A stretch of DNA of 52,397 nt, taken from assembly GCA_017395935.1 (NCBI GenBank), contig JAFQNL010000040.1, forward strand, positions 1 to 52,397, in the 5' to 3' direction. The notes under the pieces are model-generated. The model saw only the letters and a program-made list of their open reading frames with translations, made no database searches and was not told the DNA's origin. Both the position numbers and the translations under genes were made by a program. This document shows positions 1 through 7,799 of this stretch, one piece after another (the first letter of the stretch is position 1; each line of letters opens with the position of its first letter). The DNA comes from Oscillospiraceae bacterium. Lineage in GTDB: Bacteria > Bacillota > Clostridia > Oscillospirales > Oscillospiraceae.

Positions 1-160
1 AATTATTGAAGCTATCTTCTAGCATCAAAGAAATGACTTGAGTTCGTTTAAGTTCACGAATTCAAGTAAGAAAAAATCCTTATCTGGTGCTTCGTTTGTT
101 TCACGTTGTTTAATTTACAAGATACAGACCGCTGCCTCCCTCGCGGTGGACAGCTTATTT
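1..160 (-). promoter_or_regulatory. Probable leader of an rRNA operon lying left of the window
   Basis: No gene is visible here. The stretch lies just downstream (leftward) of two consensus promoters in tandem and has no ribosome site or convincing reading frame. Tandem strong promoters followed by an untranslated leader are typical of rRNA operons near the origin in Firmicutes, so I infer that a 16S gene begins just beyond position 1. I did not find a clear boxA antitermination motif, so the identity of the transcript is inference. Confidence 0.4.
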
Positions 161-189
161 AGTATATCAGCACTCTCCCCGCTTGTCAA
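161..189 (-). promoter_or_regulatory. Sigma-A promoter P2, leftward
   Basis: Reading the minus strand, TTGACA (189-184) is followed after exactly 17 bases by TATACT (166-161). A/T-rich DNA resembling an UP element lies just upstream (about 190-225). It is the inner of two tandem promoters. Confidence 0.83.
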
Positions 190-298
190 GCTCTTTTTTC
201 TCTTTTTTGGGAAAAAGTTTTGACGGCCGGAACCAGGTGCCGAGTTGCTGCTCCATCCGACCGATCCGGCAACCGGGCCGCTCGGTGAAAGCTTTGTT

Positions 299-327
299 AT
301 TATATCAGCGGAATTTTACTTTGTCAA
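299..327 (-). promoter_or_regulatory. Sigma-A promoter P1, leftward, perfect consensus
   Basis: On the minus strand TTGACA (327-322), a 17-base spacer and TATAAT (304-299) form a perfect consensus promoter, preceded by an A/T-rich tract at 328-365. Both promoters carry CTGA immediately before the -10 box and sit 138 bp apart, like rrn P1/P2 pairs. Confidence 0.86.
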
Positions 328-420
328 CCGTTTTTTCTTATTTTTTCCGTACTTTTTGTTCTTTTTTCTGACCCACTAAATATATGAATCCTGCCAGTTT
401 TTCTCTACCAAATATTGTGT

Positions 421-1533
421 CTATTTTCTCTTTCGGGCCAGTATCAGCACACTTGCCCCCATTGGCAGCAGCCAGCAGAGGCCGATATCCCACCAAAGGA
501 GCCGCTGCTGCCAGATCCGTTCCAGCGCGAAGAGATCGGGGGCAATCCAATAGCCCAGTACCGCCGCCCCGGCAGCCCAGAGCAGAGACCGCCGTCTCCA
601 GCTTTTCTCTGTCTCCTCCGCTTCCTTCTTTTCCAGCAGCTTGGTCCCTGTCCAGACCAGCATCAGCTGGAGGGACAGATCCGAAAAGACCCAGACGGCG
701 GCCACCAGCGCCTCCAGCCGCTCGAAGACTGCCAGCAGCGTGATCTCCTTTGCCATACTGAAGAGGGGGTTCTGCAGCCGGGCGGCAGTCTGCCAGCCGA
801 ACATGCCAATTATCGTCATGGCCAGCAGCGCCAGAATCAGCAGAAAGGCGGCCAACCAGCGGCAGATTACCCCCTGTCTGCCCTTCTCTCCAGTAAGTCT
901 TCCGGGGGTAAAGAGAAGCGGAATGCCCACTCCCATGACCCGAAGCAGCGGCAGGGCCGAATCGGCAATCCCCTGCCATCCCGACTGCCAGAAGGGATAG
1001 ATATGGTACAGCCGGATTTCCCCTGACGCCAGCAGGATGAGCAGGCCCACCAGCACCAGCAGGGCCCAGAAGAAGATCTGACCCATCCGGCAGAGGGCGG
1101 CCAACCCCTTCCCGGCGCCCACCCATGCCAGCAGAATCAGGCTGATCAGAAAGAGCCAGAGATCGGTATCCGGATAGATCGAGGAGACAAAGCTCTCGGC
1201 ACTCATGCGCAGGGCGGAGGCCGACACCACCAGCAGCCACAGTCCTGTCGCAGCCGCGGCCAGCTTTCCCAGCCCGGGTCCCAGCGCCGCCCGGTAGAGC
1301 TGGGCCAGACCCGCCTCCGGAGGCAGGCGGCGCAGCCCCTTTCCTACCAGCCCGCAGCCGGCTGCCAGCGGCAGCAGAACCAGCAGCGGCGCCAGCCAGC
1401 CTCCGGCACCTGCCAGCGGGGCTGTCTGCCGGGGAATAATCCGCATGGCGGGGGCCAGCAGAGCGGCAAAGAGCAGCGCCATCTGCTCCTTGGGCGAGAG
1501 GGGGGATCTATGATGCTTGTCCACGGTATTCAT
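421..1533 (-). CDS. gerAB: Spore germination permease, GerAB/GerKB family
   Basis: This 370-residue, very hydrophobic protein fits the GerAB family, a branch of the amino acid permease (APC) superfamily with about ten membrane helices. In the spore inner membrane it forms the small-molecule-sensing subunit of a GerA-type receptor. Family-like features are the N-terminal LSPKEQMALLFAALL segment before helix 1, the CRMGQIFFWALLVLVG helix in the middle and the YPFWQSGW loop. It is the last gene of a three-gene operon, and its start lies inside the end of gerAC (26-bp overlap), which suggests translational coupling. The germinant cannot be read from sequence. I see no clear hairpin terminator between its stop and the leftward promoters. 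Confidence 0.88.
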   Translation of the reverse strand: MNTVDKHHRSPLSPKEQMALLFAALLAPAMRIIPRQTAPLAGAGGWLAPLLVLLPLAAGCGLVGKGLRRLPPEAGLAQLYRAALGPGLGKLAAAATGLWLLVVSASALRMSAESFVSSIYPDTDLWLFLISLILLAWVGAGKGLAALCRMGQIFFWALLVLVGLLILLASGEIRLYHIYPFWQSGWQGIADSALPLLRVMGVGIPLLFTPGRLTGEKGRQGVICRWLAAFLLILALLAMTIIGMFGWQTAARLQNPLFSMAKEITLLAVFERLEALVAAVWVFSDLSLQLMLVWTGTKLLEKKEAEETEKSWRRRSLLWAAGAAVLGYWIAPDLFALERIWQQRLLWWDIGLCWLLPMGASVLILARKRK

Positions 1534-2722
1534 CTCCCATCGGTCGGTCGATATTATAGCTGCGCTGGATCTCTCCTCTTACCTCCAGCCGGATCTCCAT
1601 CCGGGAAAAGTTCTGCTGCCACCATTGCTCCAGCTCGGAAGCCATCAGGGGATATCGGAGGATCAGACTTCTTTTTAAATGGAGAAAATCGGTCTCCTCC
1701 TGCCGGCTTCGGTTCAGCGCCGCCCGGCAGCGTTCCTCCAGCAGCCGGCAGCAGCCCGCCTCGATCTCCCGGAGGACATCGGGATCCCAGGGATCTGCCC
1801 AGCCCCGGATCTCGTTCAGGTCTCCCTTCATAGACAGGCTCAGCACCAGCCCTTCGGCCTCTCCCGCTTCATTCCTTAGCAGCCGAGGCTCCATTTTCGC
1901 CCACACCAGCTGCACCGAGGCCATCGTTCCTCCGTCCAGCTCCACTGTCAGGCTGTCCAGCTGGTTCTGATCGGTGAGCAGGGCGGCGCCCAGCGACTCT
2001 TCCCGGGTGAGAATTCCGCCCAGCCGATCGCCCCGGAAGAAGCAGAGGCCGTCCAGCGAAAGCTTGCCTTTGCTCTGGCTGTCCTCTTTGGCCGGGTCAT
2101 AGTCCGGATTCTCCTCCAGACGGAGAACGGGGAGCAGGGCGGTCCCATTGTCGGCCAGCTGACTGAGAAAGGAGCGGACATGGTAGTTCCAGCCCCGGCC
2201 TCCATAGACCCGGTCAGACCGAAGGGCCTCCAGACGCAGCGAGAGCGAGGAGGCGGCAGAGGCCAGATCCTCCACCGCCGCGCCGCCCTCCTCCTCCCGC
2301 AGGAGATAGAGATCGGTGTCCAGACGCATGGAAAAGTCCCGCTCCAGAAAGTCCAGCAGACCCTGTATCCCCGCCTCCGCCTGCTCCTGACCAATCACAC
2401 AGTCTTTCACATGGCCAAACTCCACCGCCCCATTGCTCTGGCGCTCCAGGTCCATCACCGCAGTAAGCAGGCTGTCCGCCTCCGCCTTCAGAATCAGAGG
2501 GGGACGGGTCTGGCCTCCGGTCCCCTCCCGCCGGGGATCGCCCGAGGCAGTGAGCCGGACTCCGCCCTCCTCCCCCTGATCCAGAGCAACGGAGCGCATG
2601 AGGCTGACCTGTGTAATATCCTGTATTTTTGGTGTCAGGTCGCTGAGGCTGTGGGTGAGCAGGAGATAGAGTCCAGCCAGACAGAGGACCCAGAGCAGAC
2701 CCCGTTTTTTCTTTCCCCTCAT
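1508..2722 (-). CDS. gerAC: Spore germination protein, Ger(x)C family
   Basis: A 404-residue protein of the GerAC type, normally a lipoprotein on the outer face of the spore inner membrane and the third subunit of the germinant receptor. It begins MRGKKKRGLLWVLCLAGLYL, a basic then hydrophobic export signal. The usual lipobox (L-A/S-G/A-C) is not evident; the only nearby cysteine is in WVLCLAG, so this copy may be membrane-anchored without lipidation. The remainder is soluble, with alternating strand and helix segments and the family's C-terminal CRRLLEERCRAALNRSR-type helix. Its ATG overlaps the stop of gerAA by 4 bp, so the two are translationally coupled. Divergence from well-studied GerAC proteins is high, and position in the operon supports the call. 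Confidence 0.8.
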   Translation of the reverse strand: MRGKKKRGLLWVLCLAGLYLLLTHSLSDLTPKIQDITQVSLMRSVALDQGEEGGVRLTASGDPRREGTGGQTRPPLILKAEADSLLTAVMDLERQSNGAVEFGHVKDCVIGQEQAEAGIQGLLDFLERDFSMRLDTDLYLLREEEGGAAVEDLASAASSLSLRLEALRSDRVYGGRGWNYHVRSFLSQLADNGTALLPVLRLEENPDYDPAKEDSQSKGKLSLDGLCFFRGDRLGGILTREESLGAALLTDQNQLDSLTVELDGGTMASVQLVWAKMEPRLLRNEAGEAEGLVLSLSMKGDLNEIRGWADPWDPDVLREIEAGCCRLLEERCRAALNRSRQEETDFLHLKRSLILRYPLMASELEQWWQQNFSRMEIRLEVRGEIQRSYNIDRPMGDEYRGQAS

Positions 2723-4197
2723 CGGCGCTTTCTCCGATTGGCCGTATTGAGGAAGGCGGGCCGATACTTGACCCGGGGTACCGGTCGTCGGATGACCGGA
2801 TGGTTTTCCTCCGGCGTGGGGCCGGGGCCGGTAAAGCTGGCCAAATAGGCAAGGCCGTAGTCCTCCAGCCCGGCCAGATGGACAATCAGTCCGGCGCTGC
2901 CCAGCGCCAGGCCGTAGATACCCAGTCCGGCCGAGAGCAGGGTCAGCAGAAAGCGCCAGATCCGCAGGGCGTTGGACAGATCCTGATTGGGCATGGTAAA
3001 CCCGGACACACCGGCCGCCGCCACCACGATCACCACCACCGGCGAGACAATCTTGGCCTCTACCGCCGCCTGGCCCACCACCAGACCACCGATAATAGAG
3101 ACAGTCTGGCCGATGGTATTGGGCAGACGGAGGCCGGCCTCCTGCAGTACCTCAAAGGCCAGCAGCAGACCCAGCACCTCCAGCGCCGTGGGAAAGGGGA
3201 CGTCCTGTTTACTGGCAATAATGGAGAGGGCCAGCTTGGTGGGGATGAGCTCAAAGTGGAACTGGGCCATGGCCACATAGAGGCCGGGCAGCAGCAGAGT
3301 AAGGACCATACAGAGGTAGCGCAGACAGGTCAGGCTGGAGGCTGCCAGCCAGTGGTCGCTCCGGTCCTGCGGGGCCTGCAGAAACTGGCTCAGCTCCCCG
3401 GGCAGAATACATCCCTGCGGCACCCCGTCAATCAACAGGGCCACCCGGCCCTCCAGCAGCCCCTGACAGACCCGGTCGGGCCGCTGGGTAAAAAAGAGCC
3501 GGGGGAAGGGGGAGGACCGGGTGGGGATCAGATAGTCCTCCAGTTCGGCGGTAGTCAGCAGGGCATCCTCCTGAATCTCCTCCAGCCGGCCGGCGATCCG
3601 GGCAGGCCAGGCCGGGTCACAGAGGCCCCGGATCCAGAGCATTTCCACCGGCGTCCGGGTCTGACGGCCCACCAGATGGCGGCGGATGATCAGCTCCGGA
3701 GTCCGGAGCCGGCTGCGGATCAGCGAGGTATTCACCCGGACCGACTCGGTAAAGCTGTCCTTGGCTCCCTTGATTCCGCTCTCGTTTTCCGGCTTCTCCA
3801 CCCCTCGTCGGTCCTCGGTAGGGACCATACATTCCAGTACCCCCTCCCGGGTAAAGATCAGGCAGGCCCCCTCAATCAGTCCATAGACGGCCTGATCGGT
3901 GCTGCCGCAGGGCCGGGGATTCTGGTTCCAGAGGATCTCCTCCTCCAGCTGGCGCTGCCAGTTTCCCTCGGGATCGAAGTGGGCGGTGAGAATGGGGTGG
4001 AAGATATAGTCGTTGAGCCGCTCGGCCTTCACTCTGCCGTCCAGCCAACAGACCCGGATGGCCCGCTCTCCCTCCCCGGCCGGGCAGAGCTTCCGGCGGC
4101 CAAAGTCGGCGCAGTCGGCATAGACGGCCGTCACCGCCTCCCAGCTCAGGGGCTGGGGATAGCGGGGCTGCCTGGGTGGATGATAGCGGCTGATCAT
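2719..4197 (-). CDS. gerAA: Spore germination protein, GerAA/GerKA family
   Basis: This 492-residue protein is the large subunit of a GerA-type germinant receptor. Residues 1 to about 285 are the soluble N-terminal domain; the C-terminal part carries about five membrane helices. The segment around PFPTALEVLGLLLAFEVLQE followed by AGLRLP is a family hallmark, and SGFTMPNQDLSNALRIWRF is also typical. GerAA proteins oligomerise into an ion-release channel that opens when germinant binds the permease subunit. The start is supported by AAAGGGG about 6 bases upstream. It is the first gene of gerAA-gerAC-gerAB, presumably made in the forespore under sigma-G, but I could not fix a sigma-G promoter in the 136 bp upstream. 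Confidence 0.92.
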   Translation of the reverse strand: MISRYHPPRQPRYPQPLSWEAVTAVYADCADFGRRKLCPAGEGERAIRVCWLDGRVKAERLNDYIFHPILTAHFDPEGNWQRQLEEEILWNQNPRPCGSTDQAVYGLIEGACLIFTREGVLECMVPTEDRRGVEKPENESGIKGAKDSFTESVRVNTSLIRSRLRTPELIIRRHLVGRQTRTPVEMLWIRGLCDPAWPARIAGRLEEIQEDALLTTAELEDYLIPTRSSPFPRLFFTQRPDRVCQGLLEGRVALLIDGVPQGCILPGELSQFLQAPQDRSDHWLAASSLTCLRYLCMVLTLLLPGLYVAMAQFHFELIPTKLALSIIASKQDVPFPTALEVLGLLLAFEVLQEAGLRLPNTIGQTVSIIGGLVVGQAAVEAKIVSPVVVIVVAAAGVSGFTMPNQDLSNALRIWRFLLTLLSAGLGIYGLALGSAGLIVHLAGLEDYGLAYLASFTGPGPTPEENHPVIRRPVPRVKYRPAFLNTANRRKRR

Positions 4198-4271
4198 AGC
4201 GCGTACCCCTTTCCGTTTCCATCGTTGTAGAGAAGAGTTTGCCCCGGAGGGCGGGTTTTATTCCCTCTTTC

Positions 4272-4300
4272 TTGCCCTGAGGCAGGATCTGTGCTACCAT
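4272..4300 (+). promoter_or_regulatory. Candidate sigma-A promoter for the GNAT gene
   Basis: TTGCCC (4272-4277), a 17-base spacer and TACCAT (4295-4300) sit 34 bp before the GNAT start. Both boxes are imperfect. Confidence 0.4.
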
Positions 4301-4333
4301 AAGGGGAAGAAACGCGCAAAGGAGCCCTGCCCC

Positions 4334-4894
4334 ATGATCATCCGCACCGCCACCCCCAAGGACGCCCCCGGACTCCGGGAGATCTTTCTCCACTATATTG
4401 AAAAGCCGGTCACCTTCCTCTACGAGATGCCCTCAGAGGAGGACATCGCCTGGACGGTGGTGGACATTCTCCGGCGCTACCCCTATCTGGTGGCCGAGGA
4501 GGAGGGAAAGATTCTGGGCTACGCCTATGCCCATCCTCTGCGGGAATATGTGGCCTACGGCTGGGACGCGGAGCTGACCATCTATCTCCATCCCGACGCC
4601 ACCGGCCGGGGCATCGGCAGCCGGCTCTACACCGCCCTCATGGAGCTGCTCCGGCTTCAGGGCATCAAAAACGCCTACGGCTGCGTCACTACCCCCAATC
4701 CGGCCAGCGAGTCGCTCCACCGGAAAATGGGCTTTGCCTATGTGGGCGGCTTCCATCAGACGGGCTATAAGTCGGGCAAATGGCAGGACGTGGTCTGGTT
4801 TGAAAAGAATCTGGCGCCCTGTGACGGACCCCCCGATCCCGTCCGCCCCTTCCCCCAGCTGGAGGAGGAAGAGGTAGCTCAGGCGCTGAAATAA
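4334..4894 (+). CDS. GNAT N-acetyltransferase, phosphinothricin-acetyltransferase-like
   Basis: A 186-residue GCN5-related acetyltransferase that would transfer an acetyl group from acetyl-CoA to the amine of a small molecule. The acetyl-CoA loop is visible as ATGRGIGSRLYTAL near residues 94-107. The layout (IRTATPKDAPGLREIF at the N-terminus, the AELTIYLHPDATGRGIG strand-loop, NPASESLHRKMGFAYVGGFH near the C-terminus) matches the Pat/Bar-like subgroup, which acetylates amino-acid-like toxins such as methionine sulfoximine; actual substrates vary widely. It stands alone on the plus strand, divergent from the ger operon, and is followed by a strong terminator. The last 25 residues are acidic and probably disordered. 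Confidence 0.82.
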   Translation: MIIRTATPKDAPGLREIFLHYIEKPVTFLYEMPSEEDIAWTVVDILRRYPYLVAEEEGKILGYAYAHPLREYVAYGWDAELTIYLHPDATGRGIGSRLYTALMELLRLQGIKNAYGCVTTPNPASESLHRKMGFAYVGGFHQTGYKSGKWQDVVWFEKNLAPCDGPPDPVRPFPQLEEEEVAQALK

Positions 4895-4978
4895 GCGCCG
4901 CCTCCCCCGCCTGCCGGACTGGCGCGCACAATCGCTCCCTCCAAGGAGCCTTCACCCTCAACTGCCTACAGACGAAAC

Positions 4979-5013
4979 GGGTGCTGACAGACAACTGTCG
5001 GCACCCGTTTTTT
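4979..5013 (+). terminator. Rho-independent terminator after the GNAT gene
   Basis: Arms 4979-4990 and 4995-5006 form a 12-bp stem (one G-U pair) with loop ACAA, followed by T6 at 5008-5013. Confidence 0.9.
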
Positions 5014-5049
5014 GCGTCGTCTCTTATCGCGCCGCTCTTACCACGATTA

Positions 5050-5080
5050 AGGGCGCGGGTGGAACCTCTCCCCGCGCCCT
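5050..5080. other. Perfect 10-bp hairpin in the transporter remnant's 3' flank
   Basis: AGGGCGCGGG (5050-5059) pairs with CCCGCGCCCT (5071-5080). There is no T tract on either side. The gap 4895-5182 otherwise holds only the GNAT terminator and GC-rich sequence without a convincing gene. Confidence 0.5.
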
Positions 5081-5182
5081 TCCGGCTTTCAGTAAACGCC
5101 CGGAGCGTCCTCCGGGATCGCCCAGGATTGCCCGGCTCTCTTTCCGGGCGACTGTCTTTTTGAGTTTGCTTTCGCTCCTGTC

Positions 5183-5498
5183 TTATCCCCTTGCCCCCGT
5201 CTGGCGCCGGTAAAGGGTAAACATATAGGCCGCCGCAAACAGCGATCCGCAGACGAGAGCGTTTTTCATGCCCAGCTTTCCGGCAAGCCAGCAGCGCAAG
5301 GAAGCTGGCAATGGAAAAGATAGGAAGCACAAGGGCGCAGGCTGCCGTTCCGTCCGGCCCCACTCCCTGTCCTATGGCAATGGTGTCCACAAGGCTGTAG
5401 GCCGCTACCGCAACGGCGCTGCTGACGGCAGAAATCAGAAAGTGATACAGCAGCTTCCGTACATCGTCTTTAATCAGATCCACTGCCGTTCTCTCCAC
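5183..5498 (-). pseudogene. Remnant of a MATE-type multidrug transporter, internally deleted
   Basis: From a GTG at 5498 (ribosome site GAAGGGG just upstream) the frame reads VERTAVDLIKDDVRKLLYHF and then a helix ending VDTIAIGQGVGPDG, which resembles the first helices of a MATE-family exporter. After about 80 codons homology is lost. In another frame the DNA reads AGKLGMKNALVCGSLFAAAY and ends with a basic tail at the stop at 5183, which looks like the last helix and tail of a transporter, perhaps of the MFS type. So only the two ends of a transporter, or of two fused ones, survive, out of frame with each other. It overlaps the end of the marR gene, as in marR-efflux pump operons. Functional transport is very unlikely. 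Confidence 0.6.
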
Positions 5499-5931
5499 AT
5501 TCCCCTTCTTCGTCAAAGGCCTCTTTCAGGCTCGCGCCGAAGAACTCAATCACTTCAATAAAGCTGTCAGAGTACTGTTCAAGGGTCTTTTCCAGGGCCC
5601 GGTCCTCGGCCCGATACAGAAAGCCCAGAAACTGCCTGGCATAGCTCCGGCCGGCATCGGTGAGGCAGATATGCATCTCTCTGCGTCTGCCGGGAATGGG
5701 GACCATCGTCACCAGACCCTCCTTCTCCCAGCGCTTGACAATGGTATTCACAGATGTTTTGGCAACCAGCCATTCCCGGGAGATCTCCCGCTGGGAATGG
5801 GGCTTGCCGTCGTCCAGCGCGTACATGACGCACAGCTCCGCGTCGGATACCTTTTTCTTGGCCTCGTTGAGGTAATATACCTCGTCAATATTGCATAAGG
5901 CCCGAATCAGCCGTCTTGCCTTCTCTCTCAT
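5470..5931 (-). CDS. MarR-family transcriptional regulator
   Basis: A 153-residue winged-helix regulator of the MarR type, normally a dimer that represses its own gene and a neighbouring exporter until a ligand binds. The central HTH is visible as SQREISREWLVAKTSVNTIV (residues 46-65), followed by the wing GLVTMVPIPGRRREMHICLT and long terminal helices for dimerisation. AGGAGG lies upstream of the ATG. It is first in a two-gene operon whose second gene is now a transporter remnant, so the regulator has outlived its likely target. A consensus promoter overlapping an inverted repeat lies upstream and may be its autoregulatory site. Confidence 0.87.
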   Translation of the reverse strand: MREKARRLIRALCNIDEVYYLNEAKKKVSDAELCVMYALDDGKPHSQREISREWLVAKTSVNTIVKRWEKEGLVTMVPIPGRRREMHICLTDAGRSYARQFLGFLYRAEDRALEKTLEQYSDSFIEVIEFFGASLKEAFDEEGECGENGSGSD

Positions 5932-5962
5932 ATCAGATACTCCTCCTCCAAAAGTCCGACAA

Positions 5963-6002
5963 CGTACTTATACAGCATAGTACGGCAGCGAGCCTTTGTC
6001 AA
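5963..6002 (-). promoter_or_regulatory. marR promoter with overlapping inverted repeat (candidate operator)
   Basis: On the minus strand TTGACA (6002-5997), 17 bases and TATGCT (5979-5974) form a sigma-A promoter. A perfect 6-bp inverted repeat, CGTACT (5963-5968) and AGTACG (5979-5984), brackets the -10 box, the position expected for a MarR autorepression site. The promoter is clear; operator function is inferred. Confidence 0.72.
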
Positions 6003-6033
6003 GCCAATCCTCCGCCCGGAGAAAAAACAAAAA

Positions 6034-6135
6034 AGCAGCGGCCTGCTGATACCGCTGCTTTTTATGGAAGGAGAGGAGAAAATGAAAAAGATACTGCTTG
6101 CTGATCATAAGATAGCAAAGGGTTGTTACAAAAAT
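6034..6135 (+). repeat. Imperfect direct repeat, copy 1 (hairpin plus mini-ORF start)
   Basis: The unit begins with a hairpin (AGCAGCGG 6034-6041 with CCGCTGCT 6052-6059, then T5) and continues with a purine-rich ribosome-site-like stretch, ATGAAAAAG, GCTTGCTG and then TAAGATAGCA, AGGGTTGTTACAAAAA. A related unit lies at 6199-6304. TTGTTACAAAAA recurs once more at 6145-6156. Confidence 0.6.
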
Positions 6136-6162
6136 TCAAAAAGAGTTGTTACAAAAATATGA
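6082..6162 (+). CDS. Possible 26-residue peptide inside repeat copy 1
   Basis: An ATG at 6082 preceded by GGAAGGAGAGGAGA opens a 26-codon frame that starts MKKILLADHKIAKGCYKN. The second repeat copy can read DKIAEGCYKNKR in one frame, so part of the peptide is preserved between copies. However, copy 2's own ATG (6247) gives only MKKKLAVSVRIR before a stop, so the reading frame is not kept intact. It may be a leader peptide, a decayed secreted-protein start, or no gene at all. Confidence 0.22.
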   Translation: MKKILLADHKIAKGCYKNSKRVVTKI

Positions 6163-6198
6163 AATTGAAAAAATATTTCTCCCGGCGGGAAAAGAATA

Positions 6199-6304
6199 AC
6201 GGCGGTCTTGGGGGAGCCGCCGTACTCTAAAAGAAGGGAGGATGAAATGAAAAAGAAGCTTGCTGTCTCTGTAAGGATAAGATAGCAGAGGGTTGTTACA
6301 AAAA
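6199..6304 (+). repeat. Imperfect direct repeat, copy 2
   Basis: This copy has a hairpin at its left end (ACGGCGG 6199-6205 with CCGCCGT 6217-6223), then GAAGGGAGGATGAA, ATGAAAAAG, GCTTGCTG and GATAAGATAGCAGAGGG, TTGTTACAAAAA. It shares most of its order and much of its sequence with copy 1, but its hairpin stem is different in sequence. No other gene is visible between the marR promoter and tadA. Confidence 0.6.
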
Positions 6305-6318
6305 TAAGAGATGAGATA

Positions 6319-6798
6319 TTACAAATCTGTGAAATCCCCGTCTTTTTTCTCTTTTTGTCGGAGCTGGGCGAAAAAGTCTCCCAGCACCGCCCTGCACTCC
6401 TCCTCCAGCACGCCCGCCTTTACCGGCGGAAAGGGAGTAAAGCCCTCCAGACCCAGATGGAGTCGGGAGCCGCAGCAGCCCGACCGCTCCTCGCCGGCTC
6501 CAAAGACCACCCGGCCCAGCCGGGCGTTCCAGATTGCCCCGGCGCACATGGGACAGGGTTCCAGCGTTACATAGAGGGTGCAGTCTTCCAGACGCCAGCG
6601 GCCCAGCCGCCGGCTGGCGGAGCGGATGGCCTCCATCTCGGCGTGGGCAGTGGCATCCGCCCGGTCCTCCCGGCGGTTTCGGCCCTGAGCGATAATCTCG
6701 CCCTGCCGGACAATCACGCAGCCCACGGGCACATCTCCCGTCTGCGCCGCCTCCCGGGCCAGCTCCAGCGCCCGGGCCATGCAGTCCCGGTCGGTCAT
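6319..6798 (-). CDS. tadA: tRNA-specific adenosine deaminase
   Basis: A 159-residue zinc deaminase that converts adenosine-34 in tRNA-Arg(ACG) to inosine, allowing decoding of CGU/CGC/CGA. Catalytic features are complete: HAE at residues 52-54 (His52 zinc ligand, Glu54 proton shuttle) and PCPMC at 81-85 (Cys82 and Cys85 zinc ligands). The N-terminal DVPVGCVIV strand and the ATAHAEMEAI helix are typical. The start overlaps the prmA stop by one base (TGATG), so the two are translationally coupled. Length is normal for bacterial TadA. Confidence 0.94.
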   Translation of the reverse strand: MTDRDCMARALELAREAAQTGDVPVGCVIVRQGEIIAQGRNRREDRADATAHAEMEAIRSASRRLGRWRLEDCTLYVTLEPCPMCAGAIWNARLGRVVFGAGEERSGCCGSRLHLGLEGFTPFPPVKAGVLEEECRAVLGDFFAQLRQKEKKDGDFTDL

Positions 6799-7769
6799 CA
6801 GCTCCGCTGGGTGATATAGGCCACCCAGCCCTCCCGGTCATGGCGCTCAAGAATGGTATAGCCGTTTTCCTTCAGGGTATTGGCCACGTCTTCGGCCCGG
6901 TGCTCGATAATACCGGAGGTGAGGAACTTGCCGCCCGGGGCCAGAAAGTCCTTGACGTAAGGGATCAGGGGAATGATCACGTCAGGGATAATATTGGCAA
7001 GAACCAGATCGTAGCATCCGGCCAGCTTCTCCCGCAAGCCGTCGTCACCGATCACATCGCCGGTCTCCACCCGGAACTGGCTGGAAATACCGTTATAGGA
7101 GGCGTTCTCGGCAGCCACCCGGCTGGCCTTGGGATCAATATCGCAGCCCACTGCCTCGCTGGCGCCCAGCAGGATGGCGGCAATGGAGAGAATACCGCTG
7201 CCGGTACCCAGATCCAGCACCCGATCTCCCTCTTTCGCAAAGCGCTCCACGCCCTCCAGACAGAGGCGGGTCGTGCCGTGGGAACCGGTACCGAAAATAA
7301 GGCCGGGATTGAGGATCATGGCGGTCCGTCCCTCCGGCACCTCCATCTCCCGCATCCACTCGGGGACCACATAGAGCTTCTCTCCCACCGGGAAGGGCTG
7401 ATAGTACTTCTGCCAGTTATGGGCCCAGTCCTCCTCCCGGAGGCTGACAGTGGAGACGGCCAGACTGCCGCAGTCCTTACCCACCCGGTCCCGGAAGGCG
7501 GGCAGGCCGGCCTTTACCTCCTCCAGCCGGGCATGGCCGTCCTCGTCGTCGGTGACGTAGAACTTGACCCGGGAGAGGCCCTTGAACGAGTCCTTGAACT
7601 CCTCGTCGATCTCCGACCAGCAGGCCTGCTGCTCGTCTTCAAACTGCTCCAGATCGTTCTCGTCCTCAATGACCAGACCTACGATTCCCCGGGCGGTGAG
7701 ATAGGCGGCCACGTCATCCAGACAGGGGGAGACGGTATCAATTCGGACTTCCAGCCAGGTTTCATACAT
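6798..7769 (-). CDS. prmA: Ribosomal protein L11 methyltransferase
   Basis: A 323-residue S-adenosylmethionine-dependent methyltransferase that trimethylates L11. The N-terminal substrate-recognition domain (residues 1 to about 90) is followed by the Rossmann-like catalytic domain, with SAM-binding motif VLDLGTGSGILSIAA near 184-198. The PrmA signatures PGLIFGTGSHGTTRLCL (about 155-171) and LANIIPDVI are present. GAGGT sits 8 bases before the ATG. It lies in a leftward operon with the CPBP protease upstream (30-bp gap) and tadA downstream (1-bp overlap). Confidence 0.95.
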   Translation of the reverse strand: MYETWLEVRIDTVSPCLDDVAAYLTARGIVGLVIEDENDLEQFEDEQQACWSEIDEEFKDSFKGLSRVKFYVTDDEDGHARLEEVKAGLPAFRDRVGKDCGSLAVSTVSLREEDWAHNWQKYYQPFPVGEKLYVVPEWMREMEVPEGRTAMILNPGLIFGTGSHGTTRLCLEGVERFAKEGDRVLDLGTGSGILSIAAILLGASEAVGCDIDPKASRVAAENASYNGISSQFRVETGDVIGDDGLREKLAGCYDLVLANIIPDVIIPLIPYVKDFLAPGGKFLTSGIIEHRAEDVANTLKENGYTILERHDREGWVAYITQRS

Positions 7770-7799
7770 AACAGATTACCTCGATTCTCAGGATAGCAT

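Noticed and set aside
4689-5270. Long minus-strand frame continuing from the transporter remnant back across the GNAT gene's end
   Set aside because: It runs antisense to a clear GNAT gene and its terminator, with low-complexity, Arg/Pro-rich translation. Only the first 80 codons look like a transporter.
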